From Lineus longissimus (taxonomy: Eukaryota > Nemertea > Pilidiophora > Heteronemertea > Lineidae): a stretch of 64,000 nucleotides of DNA. The stretch lies in assembly GCF_910592395.1 (NCBI RefSeq), contig NC_088321.1, positions 5,084,001 to 5,148,000 on the forward strand. Direction: 5' to 3'. Position 1 is the first letter of the stretch. Every line of letters starts with the position of its first letter. The notes under the pieces were generated by a model, which was not told where the DNA came from, made no database searches, and saw nothing but the letters and a program-made list of their open reading frames with translations. Positions 34,080 to 46,353 of the stretch are shown one piece after another. The position numbers and the translations under genes were made by a program.

Positions 34080-35187
34080 GCAATCCAGAATATCTACAGA
34101 GTCCTGATCAATGAAAGCTTCGAGGAATACAGGGCTTTCATATACCAGTGTGAATATCTCCGTAATGTCTGCCTGATTTTGGTGATGGAACAGTGTGTCC
34201 TGCTTGTCCAATGGTAAGACTATCTGATAATCATTATTATTTGCTGTCCATTGTGTATATGCACTATTACTGCTACTGTAGAGTTGAGGTTGACTCTTCA
34301 GCCAACAGCGTGATAATGGTTCTAATGGTGGTCCTTTAAAGACTCCATTATGGGGGCATGTTTATTGGTCAAAGATTGAATATGTTCTGGTGGCCCACCT
34401 GAACAAAATTGGCTGCAGACAAAAGATATTCAACAGAAATAACAAGAACTTGACCTGTCCTGGGGTGTCACTATGGGCCTTTGCTGACCTTTGCTGATGG
34501 GAATTTAGGTTAACAACTTGTTTCTAAGTGTAGGATTGTGATTGCAAGAAGTGTTTATAAAAAATGTTGTGTCTGTTTGGCTAAATCATATAAGTGTCCA
34601 ATTTTGATAAAGTATGTTTTTATTTTTTTTTACTGCAGGAAGATGATTATCCAGTGATAATTTCAATGGATGGTAACTTTGGGCTTGTGCAGAAAAAGTC
34701 GTCTGGTGTCAGTTTTTCCGAGCCGAGGCATGCGGGTCACTTCTTTTCTAATCAGAGTGAGGTTGATGAGTTTGTTCAAAAACATAACGGAAACATGAAG
34801 AAAGCTGGCGACGTAAGATCGTGTTAATCAACCTATTAATTGTCAGCATCATTTTGAATGCCTTAGAAACTTATTCTCAATGTATTTGTTCGCACAATGC
34901 GCTTTCAAATAAATTACTGGCACTTAATGTTCGGATTTTATCCATTTTCACGGGTTCCACTTGTTAAATAGATTATGAAGTTTGCAGTTTTTTTATGTGC
35001 CACATTAATTTTCATTGTGGTTTAAAATTGGCACTTATTGAATGATAACCATTGCTTTCCATTGTACTGCTATTGCATTTTTAATCTTCAGGCTTGCAGC
35101 AATTTCAAGGCTGGAAACACTTTGAGGACAAATAGTCGATTCGAAATACTGGATGAGACAGCTGTTTTTGGTTCGGCATGTCGTCAT
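34080..35187 (+). pseudogene. KDZ catalytic-core exons
   Basis: Exon 34080-34213 reads IYRVLINESFEEYRAFIYQC and then, after loss of one base near 34175, DFGDGTVCPACPM, the CPAC knuckle typical of the family. Exon 34639-34812 (ttactgcag| ... gac|gtaag) reads YPVIISMDGNFGLVQKKSSG; the Asp of MDGNF is the first catalytic residue. Exon 35092-35187 reads CSNFKAGNTLRTNSRFEILD and ends FGSACRH, the conserved CRH turn. The last two exons are in phase 0 throughout, and restoring one base brings the first into phase as well, supporting a one-base deletion rather than a mis-called exon. Confidence 0.85.
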
Positions 35188-36009
35188 GTAAGTGCCCATC
35201 ATTATGTTTAGCCTAAAACATGGAGAGAGGTAACAGTTTGATTTGCTGTTTTCCTCAGTCAATATGACTAAGATGTGTTGTATTAAAGTGATATATCAAA
35301 AATATTGTCATACATGTGACTGTTCGGAAATATTTTGCATTGTGATTTTCAAGTACGATTTAGCTGAAAGAGTGTTTGATGTGCAACTATTTTCCCTTTA
35401 TCCAATTGGCGCATAACCGTAGTGTCACGTATAAATGCTCATCCTGCCTTGGAGGAGGAATACTCCCTGGAGAAAATCACCTCCAAGTGCAGAGCAAACG
35501 CTGAAGAAGAAGAAGATATTTTGACACCAATCCCTATTGACTGTTCAACCTTTAACCTTTAATAACCCAATCACTAAAACTGAAAAATTGCTGCCTGCTG
35601 CACACGCTGTGGGTTTGTTTTGTTGCAGATAGTTGCTGTAAGAATTTCAGTAAATATTCAGATACAGATCATGCCCCTGGCATAGGCCTTATTATCATAT
35701 TCATCATGATCTAACTAGTTTGGCTGGCATCTATTTCGGTAATCAGTTGCTGCCTTTTTCTGTATGGTGCTTTGATAAAGCTTTATGAAGATACATCTAG
35801 TCGCAGATGAAAAACCCATTCTTCAATACAATATTTGGATAAGAATTAGCTTCTTGATTTTTAAGGTTTGCATGCAAATTATAACAACTCTTTAACTTGG
35901 AATCAAAAGTTGTTCCCATCACAGGCTAGAGATGGTTGGATCAGCTTGCATTCATGTTAGTATGACAATTTCCTACCCTAAAAATAATTATTGTCCTTTT
36001 CATGTTCAG

Positions 36010-37554
36010 GTTCTGGTAGTCTTTTAGATAGGTTGTTGCTGGCAATTCCAATATTTCACTGCTATGGCCACAAGTTACCTTGTAAGGTAGGTTGTTTCAC
36101 AAAGTATATTTTTTGGGAAAGTGACCATCCTTGGTCACTCAGTATATGGAAAATCACCCTGGTTGGTTGCGTTATATTTTGCATGTATCATAACAAACAC
36201 ACGCTCCACTGTATTTGCATTTGGTTTTGGAAGGAGTAAGTCAAGTGACATCACCCTAGCTGTGTTGTTTCAGAGTTCATTATTCTTTTACATGTGCAGA
36301 CTGATTACTGAATGGGCTTTGGATCAACACCTTCAACTGACACTGCTCTTTGATTTCTTTATAGGTTAAGTACAGTCCTCGGCGAGTTGTTGGTGTTGGG
36401 TTAACAGACGGTGAGACACTGGAATGTCTGGTCCTTTTTGCGGAGTTTCTCAAAGATAGAGAAAGAAATGACCCCCAGTCACAGGATAGATGTTCTTACT
36501 GATGCTATGATCTATGTATTACACAAACAAGAAGTTCGCAAAGATCGGTATGTTTTAAACAGTTGCACAGAGTGGTATTCAGGTGGCGTTGATGGCATTT
36601 AGCCTCAATCAGAATGGGAACTTTTAGGCTGTTTTGTGGTCAGGCCATATCTAATTGGATGCATAACTGTTGACCTTAGCTGATAGTATAAACTTCTTCT
36701 TGGCACTGACAAGACAAAGTAATGTGCTTATCCTTCTTCATGTAGCAGTATTCAATCACTTTTCAATTGCACTGCTGAGTACTTGATTCCTCAAAATGAA
36801 AATTTGTGGTGTTCTTTGTATCCTTCTGAATACCCAAAAATATCTGTGATCAGGTACTACAAGGATGTTATTGAAATTCAAAGTGTGTGCTTGGATTATA
36901 TCTGTTATGATTTCAAGGTCCGTATCTGGCGTCAAAGCTGACGAAAGCCGAGGATGTAATGTCAACAACAAAAAAGGAATTGAAAGCTCTCCTTGAAGGT
37001 ATGTGCATTTCTCTCTTATTCCAGCAGCTGCAACACACTAAACACCATTGGCAGCATATTACAAGCCTGACTCCTTAGATCAGTTCTCAGCAGTCAGTCA
37101 TCTGGGGATAATTCAAGCTTGGCATCAGTGAAACATGTCAAAGTTGATAAAGAGGGTCAAAGCATCTTTTCTCATCCCTGGCAGTTCAATTATTCATGGC
37201 TGTTCAAGTTTAGACTTTGTGTTGTGTTTGTGGATCATTATGATCAACCAAAGAAAACGTTCAGTAAGGCCTTTTTCCTGGGCTTACGTCTGAAGCCTTG
37301 TTTTAGCCGATGCAGTGATATGCATGCTGATGCAAAATACATTTTATGAGGGTAACCATGAGTATTTACCAAGTGCATGCCATTACACAATCCAGACACA
37401 TTGAAGCACATTTTCACAAATAGTAATGGCATGTCTGTGCACTTATTTTGTTCCAATAACAGTGTATCCTTATCTCTTTTAGTGTCAGAAAGTCAGGTAG
37501 AACTCTGGCTTGCAGAGGCACAGAATCCTGCTAGTTGTCAGCGACTGAGACGAG
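36010..37554 (+). pseudogene. KDZ C-terminal catalytic exons
   Basis: Exon 36010-36086 reads LLLAIPIFHCYGHKLPCK (family IPxFHxxGHxxxC). Exon 36365-36547 reads VKYSPRRVVGVGLTDGETLE and then, after a frameshift near 36418, WSFLRSFSKIEKEMTPSHRI and DVLTDAMIYVLHKQE; GLTDGE..E supplies the acidic catalytic residue. Exons 36918-36998 (YLASKLTKAEDVMST) and 37483-37554 (VSESQVELWLAEAQNP) join in phase 1. The vicinity 35188-36009 should hold the second catalytic Asp exon and does not. Confidence 0.78.
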
Positions 37555-38212
37555 GTAAGACCCATTATTAATATCATTATCTTCATCATCATCATTATTA
37601 TTAGGAAATAGCATCAATGGGCCAGTAAAAAGTTTGGTGGAGATCGGTGTATAAGTTTGGTTGCAATTTACACTTTTGCCATAGTATGACTTTTTAGCTC
37701 AGCTGACAAAGTCAGCGGAGCTAGTCAAATAGCTATTCGATTGGTGTCCGTCCTTCCACCCATCCTGCCATCCTTCCATCATGCCATCTGTAGACAAAGT
37801 TGGGCATTTTGTAATCATACAACCGAGGCACTTCAAATCTAGTCTTGCTTATAAACACCGCAAAAAATGTTGCTTACGGAAAAAAATTTGGGCGATTCGA
37901 CTCAAATTCAGCTCCCCAGGGGGCAAAATGCGTAAATGAAAAAACAATTTTTTGACGCTCTATTCCAGCAGATAAAAGCTTAAAATAAAGTTGAAAAGGT
38001 CTTCATGATACAGAAGTTTTGATATAAAATAGATTAGTGTCGATTTATATCACCAGTTGGCGGTAGTGAGCAAAACTGTTGTTTGACCCCGGATGACCCC
38101 GCTTTAAATTTCCCGCCGAGGTTACCTGGAGCGCTATCGTCAAAAAAATGGCGGTGACATTTTTATTTCTACCGGAGCGATGATTTTGTAAGTGACGAAT
38201 TTTCTTTTTTAA

Positions 38213-38419
38213 GCCTTTACGGAAACGTATTTTGGTACGAAACTCCACACGTTTATAGAAAAAATCAACGAGAATGTGTTCAAATGCCCTCATAACGATG
38301 AGTTCAACAGAATTTGGTCAAAACAACCTTCGAATGGAGTCAACTTTCTTTGCGAAATTGAAGCGACGACCTCATTATTTATCGTAATTTATGCAGATCT
38401 GAGTCCAGCTGATGGGTGA
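38213..38419 (+). CDS. Conserved 69-codon frame in element A, unknown
   Basis: Open from after a TAA at 38210 to TGA at 38417-38419; it may be an exon, since cttttttaag precedes it. Reads ...HTFIEKINENVFKCPHNDEF, then IWSKQPSNGVNFLCEIEATT and SLFIVIYADLSPADG. The copy in element B (52279-52485) differs by six bases, four of them synonymous. The start ATG of copy B is ACG here. No family recognised. Confidence 0.4.
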   Translation, partial: AFTETYFGTKLHTFIEKINENVFKCPHNDEFNRIWSKQPSNGVNFLCEIEATTSLFIVIYADLSPADG

Positions 38420-39168
38420 TGTTCTGATTTGTGTTCAAACTATTGGAAACTTCGGAAGTTAGTTCTATTAGTTCTCCTATTCTGCAGGAGTATATTAGCC
38501 TATAGCCATTGATGTCGACAGCTAAAAGCACGAAAACTTTGTTCAGGTTTCTCGTCCAATCACGTGACCTCTCCAACACTCGATAATGCACTCTTTTCGT
38601 CCACGTTTTAGGCCAATCTTCGGCATGAACATGAAATCTAATAAGCGCAGTACTTAAATCAGATGTTTCTCTCGCCTTGAAAACATTCCTGGGTAAAATC
38701 CATTGAGATTAGCCGAGTTAATCCACTTTTTCCGTGCCTAAAATCTCTGCCGTTGAATTCTATAAATAGAAACTATTAACATCGCGGCAGTGTGGTTCCC
38801 ATTGTGCGCCCTCCCACTTCACACCATGTCAGGAACTTTTACGGAGAGAGAGGGCGTGCGGTAAGAAGAATGGCCAAAATGACGTCACGTTTTCCTGGCA
38901 ATGTCTCTTGCCAGCATCTTTACAGACAACGTTAGAACTAGAAAACGAATATGTTAATTTGCAAAATTAAAAGCAGATTTCACCACTAACCAGCCAAATC
39001 GGAATACGACGGCGCAAAATGTTCTCGCTTTCCTCCTGCTAAAAAACCTTGTTCCCGCACTCCTATTTTAATTTATGCCAAGGAATATGATATGATCTGT
39101 TTTCACTTTTTTGTAATTAAATGGTATTCATATAATGAGATCAATAGTAGTGTCCGTGTCAGATCCCA

Positions 39169-39204
39169 TCATGGAGGTATAAATAATCATTTATACCTCC
39201 ATGA
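39169..39204. repeat. Perfect 16-base-arm palindrome
   Basis: tcatggaggtataaat, then aatc, then the exact reverse complement. It lies in the 38545-39354 segment that only copy A carries and may be the centre of a small element. Confidence 0.9.
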
Positions 39205-41789
39205 TCACATCGTTCAACTAGTCTTCTCTCCCCAGCCCAGGTGCCTCACACGGACCTTCACGTCCCCATACTCAAGACCAACTCCTACAATATCGCCCTC
39301 AAAACAACCCTGGAGTCATGAATTCACAGGTGCTCCTGTGAAATCTCAGTTCTAGTTTATTTATCAAACTTTATCGAGGGTTATCGAATCGAATGGCTGT
39401 GTCGATCGTCGGGGCGGATTGATATGTGGTTAGGTTGTGCGTCCAAGGCGATTAGGTCATTCAGTTAGTTTGAGAAAGATCATGATCATGAAGATGCGTG
39501 TTGTGTTATCATAACTGGAAAATAAGTTGAAGTTACTATTAGTAGGCCTACTACGATTCTTACATGAGTAAAAAGTAGACGTTAGCAACACAATAATGTT
39601 ACTCCCATAAAAAAACTGTCAATTCTCCTTACCACTCACAGAAGCCAAGCGATTGCTGTTAGGTTATGCAGGGGCTTAATCAATTACTTGCACTCCATGT
39701 GGGGTGAATAACATTACCTTTTGAACGGCTGGCTGGAGGGGGATGATTGGAACAGCCGGTATACCTGCTGACCTGCTGAACCGAGGTTAATGTTATTTTC
39801 AATCCACGATTGCAGGTCACCTGATTTTCGAGATTTCGCGGGAAATGAAATTGTAAACAAACGCATGTGTGCAGTTCAAATGTAAACAAAAATGTATTTT
39901 TGGTACTTTTGGTTGCTGGACTTGGGTTTTCCCGCAGTTAGGAGCTGGATCAAATTGGTGGTCTATTGTGCTGTTTTAGTCAGAGGTAGCCCTTGATTAT
40001 GAAGGGATTTTCAAATTAAGGTGACCATAGTCTTTTATGTGCTCAGCTCACCACAGCTTTCAATACTTGATGTATCTGAAGAGGCGCGCGGAACCTGACA
40101 TGGCCTTACCAAGGAGCTGCTAACTTTGCCTTTTTGGCTGAGACATTGCTTCATGTAGGACTAGGAGGAGCACGCATTTTAAAGTTCTAGTAGTGATAGT
40201 TGGTTCGAGCCATTTGGAAGCCGACATGTGAAGGCCTATCTGGGTTCTCCTTCTTCTCCGTATAAAAAGGGGCATATTGCTGACTAAGGAACAAGGCATA
40301 TTGACATTGCCTCATCATCTCTATGGGACCAATTGATATACTTTTATATGCACGCTTACATCGTGCCATTTCAGGGTCCGAGTCTGTGGACAATTGGTTT
40401 GATTAATTTGTCTCTTCGATATTGCTCCTTTATTGCATTAGATTTTCATCGCAATTCGATCTTTTCAAGATATAGCCAATTTGAACCTGTCTGCGCCAAG
40501 GATAGATTGGTTCCAGATCGACTCACTATGACTAGGAATATGCAGTAGAGCACAATGTCATGAAAAACGACCCTTTGTATTGTAAATTCCAATCACCTGC
40601 AGGACAGGTCAATTTCTCTCAATAAAATTAATTTTGTTGACTCCTGTAATCTCTACCTTATTAAAAAAAAAAGAAAGTGGTGCTAGTCCCAAACTGGTAA
40701 TTTCTATTTATTTTGACCTCTGTTAAATCATGATACCTCTCAATTACAGACAGCATTTTGTATCCTTGTGCTGTACAACCCAGCCTGGACATACCACAGT
40801 TGTCCATGGAGAAGTCTCATCCTCTCTGACACTTTTTTTCTGTAAAGCTACTGATACAACATGCTGAACTAGGGATATCTTCCGTTGCCTCCTGTAATAT
40901 TTACATACCATGGCTGATTAGTTCAATCATATTTCATCCACCTGGCAGCTCTGCATTGGAAATTTTAGTGGTATAACGTGTTCTCTTGACCTTCAAACAG
41001 TAGTATAAAGCCGATATTTACTACTTTATACCCTCAGTCCTATGTTATTAGGTCATCCAGCTGAGCGCCAGGCCCTTGGGCCTCTTGTTGTCAATTATTT
41101 TGTAGCTCCAGTTGCTCACTGGTATCAACAAGGCCAAACAACCAAGGATGAGATATTTCAAAGCAAAAGGTCATCAGATTAAAAGTCAGTCCATTGGCAA
41201 ACTGGCATCCACCGAGATGAACTACCAAGTGTTGTGGAAATTGGTTTTGTAATTCAAAACTTCCAAAACCGTAACCTCTGCAAAAATACTTAAATTTCAG
41301 ATCTGTCCAGCAAGGCCAGTATCTTACATTCTGTCACCAAACACAGTGTTGAGGGGAGGCTGCATCTCGAAATGGTAAAGAATTAATTATGCCGGTACGT
41401 AGAAACATCCATTTAACCTTTTTGTTTACTCGCCAGTTGATGAGGCGATAAACTAGTGCATTGTCTGTTGTTTTCTTTATCTTATATCATAAACAGTGGC
41501 AAGTTTGCAGTGAATCACTTCCCTTCTGAATGTTGTTATGAACCCAAAGACCAGATGACCTTTGACTGGAAATCTAATTACAAATATGGCACTCTTGGTG
41601 TTATTTTTCATTGATAGCTTTGGACCCCATGTTGAATTCCTGGTCCTGAGTGATGAAAATTCAGCTGGTTCAATTTTGGCTTTCATTTCAATGTCCATTC
41701 TTCAATCTAAAGGTGAATTTATAGAATTAATCTCAAATCCTTCATACCCTCACATTACAGATGGCTAGGCTATTGCAATTAAACTGCAG

Positions 41790-42431
41790 AAAAACATCAA
41801 CAGAACCAATCGGCATATTAAGAAGATGGTGGAAATCTTCAACACAAAGGACATGGATGAGAGTTTACCAGAGTCACTTGTTTACGAAGATGCATTGAAG
41901 GGACATTACTTTGGCATGAATGAAGCACCAATTGCAGGTCCTAATGATAGTGTGCCATTCTACCTTAAAGAACAAGCTGTTGACTTGTTTTGCCACCACT
42001 CCCGAGCTTTTGAGGAACGGTGCTTGTTGTTGAAGAAGATGGTCAATGTTGACCGCGTCTTTCGGAAGCAACAACAAGTTTTGTTGGCCTGTGCAACATC
42101 GGACTATCTCTCACAGGGCCAGATGGAAATGGTAGTTGCTAAGGCAATTTCTAAAGAAGAACTTCACAATGAATTCTATGAGGCATGCAAGGGCAATGTG
42201 GAATTGCCATTTCCTGGGCAGACATTTATTGCATCTGTCATTAACAATCATCAAAGCATCACCACTAGTGAACTTGGCCTTCCTGAGGAAGAGGTCAGTG
42301 ACTTCCTTGAAAGGGTGCAGTGTTTGGAGGAAGAGCAGGAGCAGCATGGTGATGATGGGGACGATCATGAGATAGAAGACGGATTAAGTGCAGTTCAGGA
42401 GAGTGATTACTTGGATCTGATTGATTTGTAG
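41790..42431 (+). pseudogene. KDZ gene, C-terminal exon
   Basis: Starts after taaactgcag and stays open for 213 codons to TAG. Reads HIKKMVEIFNTKDMDESLPE, YEDALKGHYFGMNE and FEERCLLLKKMVNVDRVFRK, followed by an acidic tail (LEEEQEQHGDDGDDHE). The helical E/K/L-rich region after the catalytic core fits a KDZ C-terminus. It is the longest intact exon of the gene. Its phase does not match the 37554 donor, so an exon is missing, perhaps lost when element A inserted. Confidence 0.7.
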
Positions 42432-43538
42432 CTACAATTTTTGAGGTCTTCATGTTTAAGGTAAAAAAAATGTATATAAGGTAAAATGGGGTATTTGCAG
42501 CCCAGGTCTAATTGTAGCCCCTGGCAATGTTTTTGATTCATATTCCGGTAACCGTGGAATTATTCAGCCAACCCAAGCATGGATATGAAAGAGGTGACTC
42601 TTGAGTATCACAACATAAATAGTTTTGGATTATGCAACATGTTATGTAAGAGCTTTGGCTATAAGAAGTAAACAAATCGGACACATGCACAAAAAAAGTT
42701 GGGATCGAACTTTTTTCAGGTATGAATTTTCCACACTTACAGAGCATTGATGTATTTGAAACTTGGTTCAGGTGATCAGTATTGAGTGTAGAGAATGTTG
42801 TATGCGGCATTTATTGTCATTAGTACAGGTAAATTTTCAGAGACACTTCTGACCAAGGTGTATTTGTAGCCTTTTGGTTCGGGGTATTTGAAGCCCCATA
42901 TAAATAGCTCAATATATCCTGTCATAAATCATGAAAATGCTAGGTTTTTTATTTTTATACCCGAATTATATTATTTGATCATAAATTTATCCAAATTAGA
43001 TACAATAACCTTCATGTATCAGCAATGATACATTTGAGATTCCATACTAGTTAATCTAAAATTTTTTCGAAATAATGTTAATATTTTCAAAGTTACTGGT
43101 GTCTCTAGTTAAAGCCACACCATTGACTAGATAGCAGCATTTCTCATTGTACATGTATATTGTATTACCATTTAGTGGTGCCAGCTATTATTGGGGTTGA
43201 TACATGACTCATAACTGAAACTAAAGTTTTTAATGGCGCACGACAAGACCGTCAGCCAATTCAGAATGTCACAAGCTGTTGTCTGACACAAGGTGTAATG
43301 TACAACAGAGATGATAAATAGAACTTTTACCCCAGTTTAAAATCAGTCTGATTTGAGACGATTAAAAATTTTTGGTAAATGACTGCATCAAAAAATCACC
43401 TACGTGTTCAACAAATATTGTTTTATTCCAGCAAAATCTCGTCGTCAACCTAGATTTTGATAATATTGAAAGCTTAAAATGTGTAAGTAAAAAGTATAAA
43501 TGGCAACTGAATAATTGATTGATTCCTCCCTTTCCTAG
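42432..43538. other. Intergenic, nothing recognised
   Basis: AT-rich and without exon signals I can trust. Presumably the 3' flank of the KDZ gene and the 5' flank of the next coding remnant. Confidence 0.4.
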
Positions 43539-45710
43539 AGGGTCGGTCCCTCCCTTCTCCTGGGACAGAAAAGAAAAAGAGGTTACGAAAGAACAAACAG
43601 ATGAGAAAAAAGGCTCAATTAGTTGAAGTAAGAATCAATGATTTTTTTTGAGGGAACTTATTCCTTTCCTTGTCCTTTCTTGTATTCCCCTTTACTCTCA
43701 TACAGTGATGCTAAATTTCTTTGATTAGATTATACCACCAATCGCTTTTGTTTATGCCAATTCTTTTAATCGATGGAGGTTTATTCAGTTGAACAAGAGA
43801 TCCAGTTATGGTAGTGGTAGGTCATGGTAATCAATCTTTTTGTCTTTTTGCACTACAGGATCAAGTTGCTAGCTGTTCTTTTCAAGATGGCAGCCTTCTG
43901 GACAATGAAAGTACTCGGAAACCTACTGTGAGTATCTGTATTTTCAAAAGCTAGTAAATGTTGTGGCCATACTCTGCTACTAAGGGTTTTTTTAAATCAG
44001 GTTAGATTTATAAATTTTCAAATGAATGGAGGAACCACTAATGTAGATCTCTATTATAGTAAAAAAACCCCTAAAATTAAGAATTTTTTGTGCACATTGA
44101 AACATGGAAAACATGGATTGCAAAGATTTCCGAAAGGTGTGGATTTCCTTATGCTCTGTTGATCTACCAGACTCAATTAGTCAGTTCATCAAAAGTGTTG
44201 ACATGATATATGAATTAATAAGAGCATGTTGATATATGCTTTTAGGCACCTGTTACTGATTCTTCTCATCAGGATGACCGCAAACAAGAAACTGAAACGC
44301 AGGAACAGTTAAATGTAAGTGTAAATTTCTTAGAATGAAAGACTTGGTTATAATCAGGACAGAGATGTCCTTGACATTATTTCTAACGGTTTATGAACTG
44401 CATGAAAATCTGAACAATTGCCAAACATTATTACATCTACAAACTAATGACGATGATCTCATTTTCAGGGAGCTGTAGTGTCAACAAGTTCACCAAATAA
44501 GAGTCATTGTGCTGCTAGCGCATATACACAAGCATGGATATCAAAATTTGCCGTAAGTACATCTATTTTTATCAAGAAAGCATGTAACTAGATGAAATTC
44601 AATTTGAGGTCGTTAGAGTAAATAACAACTTAAAGTGGTGTATGTCTCCTTCAATAACTAAGATGATGGCATTGACGAGTTCGACGCCAATAATAGATGC
44701 AATGATGATGAGGTTTTGCTGTTCAAACAAATTTGTTGTGGCATTTAGTACATGAAATATGGTATTTAAATCCCGAAAAACATAGAGGCCAAATGAAACA
44801 TTCGGTAATGACAACGATCAAAGTTCTGGCTAGGCTATGTATGACATGAACACAATTATTATTGTTCTCATGAGTATCTTCTTTTATTACAGTCACACGA
44901 TGCGCCTACTGGTAGTTCAACTCTTACAAAAGAAGCCATAACTGTTCAAAGAAGGAAGTTATGTCGGCAAAGTTCCACAGAGAGAAGGTCACCAGAAAAA
45001 TGTCCGTCACAAGAAGTAAGTTCACAGAGTTGGCTTTGTTAAAAAAAACTTGAGTTTAAACACAGCATTATAACAACTTCCCACAAATCAGTATAGATTC
45101 AAATGCAAGATGCATTTATTACTATTTGCACATCATCAGGCTGGACCAGTTACAGTGCTGTGGCCTAAGTGGGGATTAGCAGGTTGAAACCTCACCATAC
45201 AGGAGCACCCCTAATACTTTACATGTATGTCTGCTTTGGGCAATGCTAGAGAGATTTTGGACACTGGTTGAGCAGAGCCTGGGTGTTGTGGTTACAGCTG
45301 CTCCTTTGCCTTTTCAGAGTTCCAAATTAAGACAACTGAGAAGTGACTACGAAAAGCTTGAAGACAAGTGTGACAGGCTAAAAGATGAACTTGTGTAGAC
45401 AGACAGGCGCTATAAATACTTATATGAACAGTACAACAACGTGCAATTCATGGTCTCAGTGCGGAATGAACGACACAAAATTTGTACCCACTTTCGAATG
45501 GCGGAGCAAGTGTCGCTATATGCTGCCAAGCAGGTTGAAGAGAGTGTTTTTAGCAACATCTTTTTCAATCTAGACTTTGACATAGACAACGTCATTGTCC
45601 CTATCATCAATGTAAAGCTGATGAAAGTATTAAAAGTTGGAGACACTTGCCAAATAAACAAAGCCGCCTGCCACTCTGTCAATAGGTTCGCTACTAAAGC
45701 AATACAGTGA
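43539..45710 (+). pseudogene. Multi-exon remnant: basic segment and coiled coil
   Basis: Exons 43539-43627, 43859-43927, 44246-44314, 44469-44552, 44893-45015 and 45318 onward, all GT-AG and all ending in phase 0. The first is very basic (EKKKRLRKNKQMRKKAQ), a likely nuclear signal. The middle ones are Ser/Thr/Gln-rich (SHQDDRKQETETQEQLN). The last begins a coiled coil (LRQLRSDYEKLEDKCDRLKD) and meets an in-frame TAG at 45396-45398, after which the same frame stays open to 45710 (YLYEQYNNVQFMVSVRNER, EESVFSNIFFNLDFDIDN). The regular exon structure shows it was once a gene. It probably continues into the kinase-like part downstream. Whether it belonged to the KDZ element or to the host is unknown. 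Confidence 0.62.
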
Positions 45711-45919
45711 TGAGAACTTTGTATCCGTTGTCAACCGTGTGTTTCAGGTGCTGTCCTGTATTAATGCCACATTTACCCCATTCCCAATTTGAGTGTACTA
45801 TGAGGATATTAAACCGGCATTGGTGACTTCACTCCACCACATTACGGGGACAGTATATAGCTTAAACTTAAAGAACTGTTTTTTGGATTTTTCCTTCCCA
45901 TTTAAGTGGGAGGGGATGG

Positions 45920-46353
45920 GTGAAAGCAATGGTCACATTTGGCTTTCACCTCCGTCACCTCTTCGAAAGACGGTTTTTGCACAACAACTTGAAGGCTGAT
46001 AATGTTGTGCTGGATGCAAACGAGAAGGGCATAGATGTCATTCTGTGCAGTTGGAAAAATTCTTGTAAAATCGAATCTGGCCGAATTTTCACGGAGAAGC
46101 AAACAAAAAAGCTGGCGGACAATATTGTGTCCCAGAGGTTTTGCACAGAGAGAAGCCATTTTCAATTGCAAGTAACATTTATGCATTCGGTTGTCTTGGA
46201 ATCTTGGTTGTGAAATATTGTAGGGCATATGAAATCACGGATTACAATTTACAAGTTGTGGAAAGATTCTCTCTGAAATGTGTGAGTCCGAGATCTGCAG
46301 CAAGGCCAGATGTTGAGCTGTTCAACGAATACCTCGAATCATTTGACATGTAA
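45920..46353 (+). pseudogene. Protein-kinase-like domain, catalytically dead
   Basis: Reads FLHNNLKADNVVLD, the catalytic-loop position of a protein kinase (normally HxDLKxxN), then DVILCSWKNSC where the DFG motif should be, and after a frameshift near 46135 LHREKPFSIASNIYAFG, matching the PE...SDVYSFG segment. The catalytic-loop Asp is Asn (AAC, 45986-45988), the DFG Asp is replaced, and the SDVYSFG Asp is Asn. The ATP-binding lobe should lie in 45710-45920, where several frames are open but interrupted. It cannot phosphorylate; a decayed pseudogene is the simplest reading. Confidence 0.6.

Larger units (their letters stand above)
37693..41090 (+). mobile_element. CAGCTGA-hairpin element, copy A
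   Basis: Starts tttagctcagctgac, with the hairpin agctcagctgacaaagtcag-cggagct, and ends cagctgagcgccaggccctt-gggcctcttgtt. Copy B (51481-57224) has the same start, the same end and long matching stretches between (for example 39356-39540 with 52595-52780, and 40565-40640 with 53010-53080). Copy A has about 800 extra bases at 38545-39354. It carries a conserved 69-codon frame (38213-38419). Inserted between the last two KDZ exons. Class unknown: no terminal inverted repeat, a 5' hairpin and a 3' hairpin close to the end. Confidence 0.75.
27577..42431 (+). pseudogene. KDZ transposase gene, multi-exon and interrupted
   Basis: Recognised exons: 27577-27753, 27926-28060 (truncated by a repeat), 29791-29974, 30702-30816, 31045-31201 plus 33567-33636 (one exon split by an insertion), 34080-34213, 34639-34812, 35092-35187, 36010-36086, 36365-36547, 36918-36998, 37483-37554 and 41790-42431. 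All use GT-AG borders. The central part matches the Kyakuja-Dileera-Zisupton transposase family, RNase-H-fold cut-and-paste enzymes with an N-terminal CxC zinc-binding region. One-base frameshifts lie near 34175 and 36418; phase breaks at 29974/30702 and 36547/36918 may be missed exons or further indels. The second catalytic motif expected between exons 35092 and 36010 is not found. At least three elements have landed inside. Not functional as it stands. Confidence 0.82.
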
